DNA of 64,000 nucleotides from the NCBI RefSeq assembly GCF_910592395.1, contig NC_088316.1, positions 7,502,001 to 7,566,000 of the forward strand, read 5' to 3'. How positions within the stretch are numbered: position 1 is the first letter of the stretch; each line of letters begins with the position of its first letter. Below are positions 23,481-34,427 of this stretch, piece after piece. The notes below the pieces were generated by a model that was not told the DNA's origin, did not search any database, and saw nothing but the letters and a program-made list of their open reading frames with translations. The position numbers and the translations under genes are program-made. This DNA comes from Lineus longissimus. Its lineage: Eukaryota > Nemertea > Pilidiophora > Heteronemertea > Lineidae.

Positions 23481-23855
23481 AAGCCTTTTAGCAGTTCAAT
23501 TGTCAATGTTTGACCGCGACGCATCAAATACTGCGTGGGGTTGTGAATCTGAAATTTTAATATGATATTCCGGACAGTCGGGCAAGTAAATGGTGAAAAT
23601 AAACTGGTAGTCGACCACGGAATTTTTTTGATAATCGACAAATTGGACAGATATTGATATTTCCACTCTTTTCAGCCAACTGGCAGAAAAATCTCAAAAA
23701 ATGCCCCCTATTACCAAATTAGCAGAATTCGAAATTAATTTTTTCATCAAATAATTTCTTTATATCTGTAGACTTGCCACAGCAAATATTTTTTCGATAC
23801 CTCTCCAAATATGTACTTGAGAGTTAAAAACATGCACTCGTCTAATTGATAGGCC
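23481..23855 (-). repeat. Dispersed repeat, copy A (inverted relative to copy at 30416-30802)
   Basis: About 375 bp is shared with 30416-30802 in reverse orientation, including ccttttagcagtt, gtttgaccgcgacgcatcaa, atactgcgtgggg, gccaactggcagaaaaa and gagttaaaaacatgcactcg. Similarity stops abruptly on both sides. No coding potential is seen. Confidence 0.85.
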
Positions 23856-24040
23856 TGGACCCTCCAACCTATGAATATTCATTGGTGGTATTGTCTCTCG
23901 CACCCAAATATTTATGAGCGCAAACATTTTGACAGCGATGACGCGGCCTCGAGCCTTCGTATTTCGACGTTTTCGAGAAAAATGTGCAAAATGGATTCGA
24001 AAGCGCGGCCGCGACAACAATATGAAAACGTCAAAGCCCG

Positions 24041-24747
24041 AAACGAATGCCCTTCGTGGCTTCATTGGGCGCAGAGGATGTCTCTCAAAGATGTGGTCAG
24101 ATAATGGAACAAATGTTGTTGGTGGGGAGAGAGAATTGCGAGTGGCACTGGAAAACTGGAATCAAGAGCAGATTGAGGCCGAGTTGAGTCAGAAGGGGAA
24201 TAGATGACATTTCCAGCCACCTGTTGCACCAAACATGTCAGGAGCTTGGGAAAGTCTAGTAAGTTCAACAAAGCTGACACTGGAAGCTATCTTGGAGGAA
24301 GGTCTGGTGTCGGATCAAACGCTTCACACTGCTCATGTGGAGGCTGAAGCTATACTTAATAGCAGACCTCTCTGTAAAGCCAGTGAGGAGCCCAAGGACA
24401 AAACGGCTCAAACGCCTGGTCATTTCCAACTGCAGAGAAGAGCAATTACCCTGCCACCACGGAAGTTTGTGGACGAGGATCAGTACCTCAGGAGCCGATG
24501 CAGACATGCTCAAACACTGGCAGGTCACTTCTGGAAGAAATTTCTGAAGGAGTATCTAACCACACTGCACGAGATGACCAAATGGCAGTTACAACAACGG
24601 AACATGCAGGTTGGAGGTTTAGTCCTCATTTCGAACGATGACAGGCATGACTGTGTGAGAGTAGTGGAGGTGAGAACTAGAACAGGAACAGGATCGTTAT
24701 TCAAGCGCCCAGTTCACAAGTTGTGCCTCCTTGTGGAAAGTAGCTAA
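24041..24747 (+). pseudogene. BEL/Pao integrase C-terminal remnant
   Basis: The frame encodes the second half of a BEL/Pao integrase. It shows the second catalytic Asp in WSDNGTN, the ENWNQEQIE linker, the catalytic Glu in MSGAWESLV, the EAEAILNSRPL word, and the C-terminal domain ending FKRPVHKLCLL. One in-frame TGA at 24205-24207 sits where the family has Trp before the aromatic-rich FQPP word. The first half of integrase and all upstream pol domains are absent. It resembles the integrase of the element at 60.5-63.4 kb more than that at 47.5-48.8 kb. Confidence 0.85.
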
Positions 24748-24801
24748 GGAGATGGAAGATTTTGAACCATGAATGACTCTGTGGAATCTTGGGATTGTTG
24801 C

Positions 24802-26048
24802 TCAAGTTCCATCTCGTATATTCATCGGTGCTAGGAATCTTGTCCGACTAAAGCCTGCACTGTGTATTGGAATTGTTATTTTGTTGGAATCTCTCGATTG
24901 CTTAAGTAGAAATGCTCCATAGAGATTGTACCAGGCTGTTCCAGTATTATCTTCTTCTCTAGCTTCGATTGGTTTCATTCCAATGGATGAGTGAAATGTA
25001 TTGTTGTAACCATTCACTAGGTTTGCAAGAATATCCAACCATTTGTTAAGCTCTTTTGCAGTAAAATATTTCCACATTCTAGTTTTTAAAGTACGATTAA
25101 ATCTTTCTGCAACGGCTGCTTTTTTGCTGGAGAAAGTTGAGAACCATTCTATGTTTTTTTTCCAGTAATTCTTTCAATGATTTATTGTAGAATTATTTAC
25201 CATTGTAACGTGAACTCCTTAAAATGTAGGCATCACGGTGTTCATAGGGTTAACTCGTTTGAAGTATACCGAACGTGCCTTATCAAGCTATTCGCCATTG
25301 TTTTTCGCCTTGATTAAGCAATGAGTCCAGGAGTCCGAGTCACGCAGTTCAAGTCTTAGGATTATGGTGGTAGCAGTAAGTTCTTGTTCTTAAAGGGAGG
25401 GCAAGTAAACTTGGCTCAGTTAACGTCCCGACCATGGTCATCTGGTACGTAGCGTCCAATCATAGCTTCCCACTGGTCTTCAACTACCAGGGGGAGGCAC
25501 CTGACATTGTTAGGTCTCTCTCTGGACGACCTCGTATCATGGACCGGGTCACTCCTTTAATTAATGTTCGTCTTCCGTAATCCCGGACCCTGAGCTCGTG
25601 ACTTGGCTTCTGATTATTTAAGCACTGGGCACGTGGTCTCGGCCTCTTCTCTCTCTTCTCCCTCTCTCTTTCCTCTCTGTTGCCAACCACCTCTGAACTA
25701 GAACTGGGGGCGTGCTCTGCCGTTAAGGATTACAAACTGATTGTGATTGTAAGTACGAATAAACCATACTCATTAATACTCTTGTCTTCCGGCTTCATCT
25801 TCTACCAGTAGTTAGTCTCTTTGCAAGTTCAGCCGGTCTACGGCAGCAGGGTTTCTGGATACCCCGTATCTAGGGACTTTGTGTACACCATCATCAAATT
25901 GTAGTTTCTCTAGTTTTGCTTCTTTAAAAATAGTGACAAATAAATCTTTGACTTCTTCTCCCTTTTTAGTCTTGAGAGGTAAAGCCCAAGCGTAACGACT
26001 GAATAAATCAATGACCCTTAAAATGTCAACGTACTCTCTACTATACAA
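24802..26048 (-). pseudogene. Polinton/Maverick integrase fragment interrupted by a solo LTR
   Basis: On the reverse strand, 26048-25888 encodes the N-terminal part of the integrase core (VIDLFSRYAWALPLKTKKG, then LQFDDG with the second catalytic Asp). After the LTR, 25203-24802 continues with FYNKS-type sequence, KKAAVAERFNRTLKTRMW containing the catalytic Glu, and a typical C-terminal stretch (YFTAKELNKWLDIL, NNTFHSSIGMKPIE). Stops and a frameshift occur close to the junction. Polintons use this retroviral-type integrase for self-insertion. The N-terminal zinc-binding part is missing here. Confidence 0.8.
25204..25887 (+). mobile_element. Solo LTR, copy 1, with CCAT target duplication
   Basis: The 684-bp unit starts TGTAACGTGAA and ends TTTGTGTACA. 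It is flanked on both sides by CCAT (25200-25203 and 25888-25891). It contains a TATA-like tatttaagc near 25615 and an AATAAA near 25758. It aligns along nearly its whole length with 55833-56505. No internal retroelement sequence is present, so it formed by LTR-LTR recombination. The 4-bp duplication is compatible with Ty3/gypsy-like elements. Confidence 0.88.
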
Positions 26049-26880
26049 CAGTAGAGCATTTCACTGTTGTCGATATCGCATTAAACAGTGAACATCCTAC
26101 TGTGTGTTTGCTTTTGCGCACATTCTCTGCGCAACGAAGAATACCATTGCATGTCATTTTATCATACCTCATACTTTAAACCAAACCTTGAAGAAATCGG
26201 CCCAGCAGGTTTTGCACAGCGACCCAAACCACTGTCAAAGTGATTTTTAATCGGCGGATACGCAAATCATGTATGGAGCCAAGACGTGTACATTATGTAC
26301 TGTAGACAGTGTGTGTTTACATTAGCAGACGATGTTTGTTTGAAGCGAGTCCAGGCCCAACTTGAATGCCTTGTACTTTCTGTTCGTGGATGTAACAGTC
26401 CCACCCAATGCAACCTACCTACTTTGTGGGTGTAATTCAAGACCCTGACAGTATCACTGTGCAACTTCCTGGCTTAAAACGCCGTAAATATGCTGTTTTT
26501 TATCGCCGATTTCGTCGAAATCTTAATGGCCGCCATTTGCAATATCGCGTCATCGATGACGTCAGCCGTGGAATAATGCCGTGGAATAGTCAAAATTATC
26601 GCATGGCACGTGGTCGTGAATGACGCGACGTGATTAGCTCACATACTAATGAGGTATGACGATCTGGAATATTGTTGAATGACCACGTGTTTTTAATTTG
26701 TTCTATATATAGTTTTTGACTGTAGCCGAATAGACAATTTGAACTTGAAATTTTGACTCTTTTATTTCATTTTAGCAGTGAGGATGGGCGGCTACAGGCG
26801 GTATCATTTCCAATAACATGTCACAATAAGAGACCTTTTTCCCCTATGTGCCAGGAGTATGAGGGGTTGGGGCGGTTAGG
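26049..26880. other. No gene recognised; promoter-like stretch near 26550-26770
   Basis: The stretch has a CRE-type gatgacgtcag near 26556, a ggccgccatttgc word resembling a YY1 site, and tctatatatag near 26701. These are followed by ttcattttagcag, which resembles a splice acceptor. No protein-coding exon of recognisable family follows before the minisatellite. Confidence 0.3.
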
Positions 26881-27580
26881 TCCTGTCATTCCCAGCCGCC
26901 AGTCACAATCTGGTAAATTTTTGTCTCAAGTATGAATTTTGGCAATGATTATGGGTCGGGGTCCTATCATTCCCAGCCGCGAGTCACAATCTGGTAACTT
27001 TCTGTCTCACGTATGAAATTTGGCAGTGATCATGGGTCGGGGTCCTTTCATTCACAGCCACGAGTCACAATCTGGTAACTTTTTGTCTCACATATGAAGT
27101 TTGGCAGTGATCATGGTTCGGGGTCCTATCATTAACAGCCACGAGTCACAATCTGGTAACTTTTTGTCTCACGTATGAAGTTTGGCAGTGATCATGGGTC
27201 GGGGTCCTATCATTCACAGCCACGAGTCACAATCTGGTAACTTTTTGTCTCACATATGAAGTTTGGCAGTGATCATGGTTCAGGGTCCTATCATTCCCAG
27301 CCACGAGTCACCATCTGGTAACTTTTTGTCTCACGTATGAAGTTTGGCAGTGATCATGGGTCGGGGTCCTATCATTCACAGCCACGAGTCACAATCTGGT
27401 AACTTTTTGTCTCACATATAAAGTTTGGCAGTGGTCATGGGTCGGGGTCCCATCATTCCCAGCCGTAAGTCACAATCAGGTAACTTTTTGTCTCACATAT
27501 AAAGTTTGGCAGTGATCAAGGGTCAGGGTCCTATCATTCACAGCCACGAGTCACAATCTGGTAACTTTTTGTCTCACGTA
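26881..27580 (+). repeat. Minisatellite, 81-bp unit, about 8.6 copies
   Basis: Units begin at 26881, 26962, 27043, 27124, 27205, 27286, 27367, 27448 and 27529 with exact 81-bp spacing. The core words are cagccacgagtcacaatctg, gtaactttttgtctcac and tttggcagtgatcatgg. Units differ at a few positions (gggtcggg against ggttcggg; attcacag against attcccag). No coding frame is conserved. Confidence 0.92.
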
Positions 27581-29110
27581 TGGGCCCACTCATTTTTAGT
27601 TCAAGAAGCGGATAATAGACGGCGAAAGCATCTGGCCAACTGTGAACTGTCCACTGTGAGGGCACTAACATTGGAATAACGCTAAAAGCAGTAGTTGGTT
27701 TTAGGGTTGGCCGTTAGGCGCCGCAGGCTCATGTGCGCGTGTTAGCTGCGCGCGCACTGGCTGCCTTGAGACTGTGTATTTAAGGTGTAAATAAATGCAC
27801 GTGTATAAACACAGACATGACATGTCAGCCGGCTTTTTCAAACGAGGGAGATTGAACATGAAAACAAGACAAAACATAACATAAAATTTGCATCAATCGA
27901 TATTAAACCTTGACCAGAGCCTACATCATCGCAATGTCTTGGGCTAGCTAGTAGAAATCCGAGAATGTCTGATTTAATGAGCAGAAAATGTTAGAATCAC
28001 GGTGCTGCCCTGATCACGCCCACTTCTGACTTTTCTGTGTATTGTGAACTTTGTGTGTTCCAACACTAACCCTAACCCTGATAACCTCACCAGTTGCTCA
28101 AAAACTGCATTGATGGTTCGGTAAAGGTAGGAAATATAATAATATTACATGAAACATGGCTTTATATTGAAATAAAAGTTTGTTCATAGGATATCATAAA
28201 GTCACTTAAGCTAAGGACACTTTAAGTTTGTCACATCCTTCCTCCTTGTCTGTTTTTACACTTTCTCTGATTTCAATTTCATTTGTGATTTATCCCAAGG
28301 TCTATTGTTTTTCTGTTACAAAGGAGATATGTAGTGTTCCTTTATGCATGGAAAACTGGTTTGAATGCAAAAACCACTTGTTATTTTGTAACAAAAACAA
28401 ATGATGTGGAAGACAAAATTGTGACTGTCCTTCAGAAAATGGCATTTTCAACTCGTTCGGCACCACCAACAACCGAGAAAAATGTTAAAGACCGTTGGTT
28501 TTGAATTAGATCAGTGCAGAATTCGGAATGTATCAGGAAATTGTCCCAGTGAATGAGGTGATTTTAGGCAATTCTTAGGCGTATTGCATTAGGTCTTATT
28601 TTGGCCCTTTTTGACCGATCTAACCCTTATATTTTCTGTAATTCACACTGAACATCTTAGTTTTAGTGCGTTTCATCATTTGTAATCCCCTCATACCAAA
28701 AACAGATAAAAAAACCTTTAATTCATAATTTTAGGTTTTTCGGTTCACTTTAACTGTTCTAGACCCCAACGCTTATTGCCTGATTTATCAGTCGAATATG
28801 GCAAATATACTTTTTTTTTTGGAAATGATCTGGAACAATCATTTATTCATATAAAACTGGAATAAATCTCCATCGCACGGTAAATTTGTTTTTTAATTGA
28901 AATTTTTTGAAAATAGCCCCAAAAAGTACCCCGCCCGATATTGAAAGGGTCCATTTGAACCCTCCAAACATAGTCGATTTGCACCGAATGCTAAATAATG
29001 TTGAGATCTATGCCCTACCAACAAAATATGATGAAATGGAAACATTCGTGATGATTTTGGCTGTAATTTCAGCCATTATCTAAAGAGCCCTTTCTGCCGC
29101 CTCTTTTCTG
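27581..29110. other. No gene recognised
   Basis: A stretch with tatttaagg followed by gtaaataaatgc near 27778 looks like the end of an LTR or a weak promoter, but no partner was found. Two telomere-like ctaaccctaaccctg words at 28064 appear incidental. The rest is A/T-rich. Confidence 0.35.
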
Positions 29111-30235
29111 TTATATTCCTGATGGAGACAAGTCTTCAGTGTGCTGACCCAATCAATCAACAAGATAGTCTCATAGAGATGATATTTATAGAGACAAGTA
29201 TTCAGTGTGCCCTCCCAATAAGTCAACAAAATGTCGCATGAAGGTGTCACTTATGGACACATGACTGTCTTGTCTCAATCAGACAACAAGATTGTCATAA
29301 AGAGATTCCCTTTTGGAGGCAAGTCTTCGATGTGCTGCCCCAATCAGCAAGGTGTCCTCATATAGATGTCACTTATGGAAACATAGTCTTGTCTCAATCA
29401 GAATACAAGATGGTATATACAAGATGTCCCTTTTGGAGGCAAGTTTTCAGTGTGCTCTCAAATGGATGTCTTTTATGGAGACAAGTCTTCAATGTGCTGT
29501 CACAATCAGCCAACAAGGTGTCCTCATACATACATCACTTATGAAGACATGTCTTGTCTCAATCAGACAACTAGATGGTCTCAAAGACATGTCCCTTTTT
29601 GAGGCAAGTCTTCAGTGTGCTCTCGAAGGGATGCCACTTATAGAGACAGGTCTTCAATGTGCTGTCACAATCAGCCAACAAGGTGTCCTCATACATACGT
29701 CACTTATGAAGACATGTCTTGTCTCAATCAGACAACTAGATGGTCTCAAAGACAAGTCCCTTTTTGAGGCAAGTCTTTAGTGAGCTGTCGAAGGGATGCC
29801 ACTTATAGAGACAGGTCTTCAATCTGCCAACAAGGTGTCCTCATACATACGTCACTTATGAAGACATGTCTTGTCTCAATCAGACATCTAGATGGTCTCA
29901 AAGACATGTCCCTTTTTGATGCAAGTCTTCAGTGTACTCTCGAATGGATGTCTTTTATGGAGACAAGTCTTCAATGTGCTGTCACAATCAGCCAACAAGG
30001 TGTCCTCATACAGATGTCACTTATGGAGACATGCCTTGTCCAATCAGACAACAAGATGGTCTCATAGAGATGTCCTTTATGGACGCATATCTTCAGTGTG
30101 CGTGCTGCACCGAACAGACAACAAGGTGGTCTCATTGAGATGTCACTTATGGAGACTATGGTGTGCTGTCCTGATCAGACAAAAAGGGGTTCTCAAATGG
30201 ATGTCCCTTATTGAGACATGTGTTCGGTGTGATAG
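29110..30235 (+). repeat. Degenerate minisatellite, about 58-62 bp subunit, left part
   Basis: Repeated words are acaagtcttcagtgtgct, caatcagacaacaagatgg, tctcatagagatgtc and cttatggagaca, in changing combinations. A 120-bp higher-order unit recurs near 29480-29880. Open frames across this array come from the repeat and are not genes. The array resumes at 30938-31160 after an inserted element. Confidence 0.85.
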
Positions 30236-30564
30236 CACCCCACGTGACTCCATCCAATCGTGTGCTCATGAGGAAGAGTATTGGGAGGAACTGAGCACGA
30301 CATCTGCAAAAGCAGAAAAGCGAAAGGACGGAGAACTAGGGTGGGTGGGTGGGCAAAGTAAACGTCTCAAGAAAGCTGACGACGCTATTTCTAATGTATG
30401 AACTTGGCCTATCCAATTAGCCGAGTGCATGTTTTTAACTCTCAAGTACATATTTGGAGAGGTTTTGAAAAATATTTGCTGTGGCAAGTCTACAGATATA
30501 AAGAAATTATTTGATGAAAATATTAATTTCGAATTTTGCTAATTGGGTAATAGGGGGCGGGTTT

Positions 30565-30595
<31 letters not shown>

Positions 30596-30937
30596 CTGCC
30601 AGTTGGCTGAAGAGTGGAAATATCAAAGTCTGTCTAATTTGTCGATTATCAAAAAATTTCCATGGTCAACTACCAGTTTATTTTTCACCATTTACTTGCC
30701 CGACTCTCCGGAATAACATAATCTAAATTTCAGATTCCCAACCCCACGCAGTATTTGATGCGTCGCGGTCAAACATTGACAATTTAACTGCTAAAAGGTT
30801 TAAAAAATCAATTGTGGTCTTGTCTCCTCGAACGGGACAGCTGGGGAACAGCCATTCTCCTCCCCTCTCGGGGCAAAAGGCTGAATGAGGCCGAACAGAA
30901 GGATTTCGCACACTCGTCGATGAAGTCACGTGGGGTG
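30236..30937. mobile_element. 702-bp non-autonomous DNA element inserted in the minisatellite
   Basis: The ends are caccccacgtgactccatc and, inverted, gatgaagtcacgtggggtg. The flanking minisatellite continues on both sides. Inside lies copy B of the dispersed repeat shared with 23481-23855. No transposase is seen, and the target duplication is unclear. Confidence 0.65.
30416..30802 (+). repeat. Dispersed repeat, copy B
   Basis: Reverse-complement match to 23481-23855, with an expanded T tract of about 27 bases near 30570. The flanks of the two copies are unrelated. Confidence 0.85.
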
Positions 30938-31165
30938 TGGTCTCAAAGGTATGTGGGCTTGTCTTCAGTGTGGTGTCCCAATCGGTCAACAATATTTTCT
31001 CGTAGAGTCTAGAGCGTTCCTTATGGAGGGAAGTCTTCGGTGTGCAGTCCTAATCGGACACCAAGATGTTCTCAAAGAGATATTGCTTATGGAGCCATGT
31101 CTTGGTGTGCAGTCTTTAACAGACAACAAGGTGGTCTCACAGAGATGTCACTGTGATACAAAGAA
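30938..31165 (+). repeat. Degenerate minisatellite, right part
   Basis: Contains gtcttcagtgtggtgtccc, aatcggacaccaagatg and acaacaaggtggtctcac, continuing the array of 29110-30235. Confidence 0.8.
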
Positions 31166-32734
31166 GAGTCGCAGAAATGAACTTTAGCCTAGTGAAAAAG
31201 ATAAAAGACAAGGCGATAGATTTCAGGTCATTTAATTATTATTATCTGCTCTGCTCATAGCCCACACCAAACCCTTATTCAAGACTTTAAAAGCATTAGA
31301 AGTAACAGATAAACACACTCTACTACAAATGAAGTTTCTACACAAATTTTTCAATAATTGCGATCCGGGTTACTTCATTCATGCATCAAAACAAATGACC
31401 AAATACATTCTCACAATACTAGAAACGGGCAGAAATCAATAATCCCACGATCCCGACTTAACATTAGGAAAAAATACAATTTTTGTCACTATCTTCAATT
31501 CCCTTTCTGCCTTTAAGTATCAGGATAAAATTCACACTCACAGTCTTCATGACTTCAATAATACAATATGTATAAAAATCATTTACTGGGATTATACAGT
31601 TCTCAATGTGTAATTCCACACTTTTACATAATGTGTTCACACTTGAACTTTCAATATTCACCACACATTTAATTTTGCCAAACATGATTATCATTTGTAC
31701 ATATGTGGCTTGGGCACTTGAGATACATTATCACGGTGGCAATTGCAGGACAAGGGCTTTTAAAATTATGTCAGTCATTTCAAACAACTTGATCTGTCTA
31801 CTACTCTCATATATAATAAGGTCAAATAAGCTCAAAAGGCCCAAAAACGGTTGTTGTCAGACAAAAATATTACCGGTACAAGTACTTGCTGGAAATTCTT
31901 GCAGCCATTCAGTTCACTGTCATGCTGATTTCAACTTAACTCAATGAATGTTATATTGGGACTTGAAGAAATGTGTAATTAGCCTACAACTTGGGCACTG
32001 TCACGTTTCTCAGGAAAGTCAAGTTTTTTCAGATAAATGCCAGAAAAAGCCATTTTCTCTCGTCAAAGGGCTCTAGTTGAGATGAGGCACGAGCGAAGAA
32101 TGTAAATGTAATGGACGCCATTTTCCAAATTTTCCAAGATTACTCAAACAAATTATTACAGAAGATGATTAACGAGTGTCGCGTAAATGAATACGCACAT
32201 TGCTTGATTACACGACACACCTCAATCTTTTATTTTAACTTTATATTCAAAACTTAAACATTGTGTTTCTTGCGAATGACCAATGGTGCGCAGTCAACCT
32301 CTTGAATCCCGGTGACCGACCAGTCAGTCATTTTGAAATAATGTTTTTTTTCCCAACGACCGACAGGTCGGTCTCAGTAATATTTTTATTCCCTTGAGCT
32401 GGGACGCTATTTTATTGCTGGTTTTAGCGTGTTTGATGTACAGTAGGGTCAGTTAGAGCATGCCTGGGTAGATGGTGCCTCGTCACCGGACTTTGGCGGT
32501 TGTATGCGAACGTCAGACCCAATTTCGCAACCACGTGACCACCCTGGGATCCCGTGATTTTCAAGTTTTGGGAGTCAAGAGGATAAACGCAGCAAACCAA
32601 TCTAGAATGATCTGGATCGGTCAAGATCACTGGTTCCGTGTAAATGGCCCTCACGTGTCTGCATAGGTTATGGTATTTCAACCACTTCAAGCACTTGGGT
32701 TGGTACCAAAATTATTAAAGGACCTTAGGCATTA
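31166..32734. other. No gene recognised
   Basis: A/T-rich sequence with short ORFs only. A small palindromic word accgacaggtcggt lies near 32361. No terminal repeats or domain signatures are apparent. Confidence 0.4.
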
Positions 32735-33826
32735 TTAACCCTTTGGCTCCCGAGGCCTATGTAACGCGATGTACCGAGATTTTTTACCAGTTTTATGCAA
32801 AATAACGTAAAAATACTTTTAAATATTGTACCTCCTTCATTATGCATCCTTGATTTATAGTCATAGTTCCACCTATGATAAAACCCTGTGTTTTTTCAAG
32901 ACCCGTGTCTTCGCCGTGTGTCAAAAAACCAGCGGCGCACTTACACCTATCAGTTGTGTTAGATAATGGTTAATAGCCCCGGCGACAGGTGCGCTGTAGG
33001 TAGGGAGCTCTCCTGTGTTTCTTTCCCGTTGGAGGGGAATTTCGCATGCGCAATACCGAGGCAACTACACCGCGCCATCTGTCGCCGGATCTTAGAACTT
33101 GCAATTGCCGTGTCTATTCAGATTCCACCTATCAAAAACCCATGTTGAACACGGGTCTAAATTAACCCCGATTAGCCCCATCGAGCTCGATGGGGCTAAT
33201 AGACACGGGGATTTGACACACGGGTCTATTTAGACACGACAATTCATAGGTGTAAGCGCAAAGGACACGGGGATTTGATAGGTGGAAGTACGACTAATAA
33301 AACCATACATTTTTGTAAAGCTGATTACCTTGGCTATCAATTGGCGTTGTTTCTGGGTATCAATTAGGTAAGAGGTAATCAATAATCAGTAATAATCAAT
33401 ATTTTTTGATTGATTTTGCTCTAATTGATTGATTTTTCTGATTTGAACAAAGTATATGGAACTGTAATTGATGCAGTTACAACCTGTTAATGATCAACGT
33501 AACTTGATTGATAAACTTTGATTGATTCTATTACTGATTGATCGAATAATACAATATAATATTAATTTATGCTGATCAGTTCTTGTACTGTGACGCTGCA
33601 CAAGCGCCCATCAAACTGCAGCGCCCTCTGTAAACTATGATTATGAATGAAACTAAATCTAGTCTTCTGCAGATCACCAGGGACACGAATACACTGTACA
33701 ATAGCGTCTAACGTGTACTGAGAGTTCTATACTAAAGCATTAGTATAGGGACGATATATCGTACCACCTACGCGAGACAAAATACAGGGACGATATATCG
33801 TCCCCTCTAGGGAGGCGAGGGGTTAA
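32735..33826. mobile_element. Candidate TTAA-flanked (piggyBac-type) MITE
   Basis: TTAA is followed by ccctttggctcccgag at the left. At the right, the inverted end is ttaacccctcgcctccctag. The termini match at about 11 of 16 positions. The right part has two copies of acgatatatcgt, one within the 18-bp palindrome gggacgatatatcgtccc. A second, unrelated foldback element is nested inside. Confidence 0.4.
32860..33294. mobile_element. Foldback MITE with TA target duplication and a 30-bp perfect palindrome
   Basis: The left end gtcatagttccacctat is inverted at the right as ataggtggaagtacgac, and TA flanks each side. Internal words such as cttacacctat, agacccgtgt and ccccgtgtc recur in both orientations. 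Positions 33171-33200 form a perfect 30-bp palindrome centred on gagctc. No protein is encoded. The TA duplication suggests mobilisation by a Tc1/mariner-type transposase. Confidence 0.7.
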
Positions 33827-33929
33827 GGGCAATATTACCCAGCTGTCCGCTGCCCAGTCACCTCCTGTTCTACATAAGTAGTTTCCATCAACAAATTGCA
33901 CAAAAAAAGGAAAAATTCCAAAGACTGAA
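33827..33929. other. Short unannotated spacer
   Basis: Nothing recognised. Confidence 0.4.
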
Positions 33930-34406
33930 TTATCGCGCTTTTCTGATGTTGACCCATTTAGCTCTCCAAGCAGTGACCCTTTTCACGTGGAACAGTGCAC
34001 TAGTAAGGCGTTTCCTGGAGTTAGGACCTACCCTGTGACGTCTTGGTACTGATATTATGGCGGGAAAGGTATTTCGTGCCAGGACTTGTGCTACCAGAAA
34101 TAATGAATAACACGTTTTTCTACTATCTAAGAGCTGAAACAAAATGGCTAAAGCATCAAACATGATTGGAGATTGGAAAAATAGTTTATAGGTGAACCAG
34201 AGGAAGAACAAAAATACTGCAATAACAAGAGCAACGCAGGGCGTAGCATATGCCCCGGTGAGCACATTGAGTTGGTGTATTAGGAAAGTGAAGTGTTTTT
34301 CAGACAACCCCGAGCAGCTGGTGTCATAGCTGACTAGGTTTAGTTGACATCGTGAAAGAGTTAGTCTGTAATGCCCCCTGTACACGTTATCTTTTTCTAC
34401 CCACAT
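33930..34406 (-). CDS. Hypothetical membrane-segment ORF, possible downstream exon
   Basis: A 158-codon reverse-strand frame has one strong hydrophobic stretch (TPCVALVIAVFLFFLWF) and a second weaker one (MFDALAILFQLL). A tag at 34390 could serve as an acceptor in phase 1, compatible with the donor at 34819 of the upstream putative exon. No family is recognised, and it could equally be chance. Confidence 0.2.
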   Translation of the reverse strand: MWVEKDNVYRGHYRLTLSRCQLNLVSYDTSCSGLSEKHFTFLIHQLNVLTGAYATPCVALVIAVFLFFLWFTYKLFFQSPIMFDALAILFQLLDSRKTCYSLFLVAQVLARNTFPAIISVPRRHRVGPNSRKRLTSALFHVKRVTAWRAKWVNIRKAR

Positions 34407-34427
34407 AAAAAGTTACATGGTTATTAC

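Noticed and set aside
26881-27580. CRISPR-like array
   Set aside because: The whole 81-bp unit is repeated with no unique spacers, in a eukaryotic context.
28064-28079. Telomere-like ctaaccctaaccctg
   Set aside because: Only two units; no array, so not a telomere or clear interstitial telomeric tract.
29313-30401. Several ORFs in the minisatellite region
   Set aside because: They follow the repeat unit and change frame with indels; no domain or splice support.
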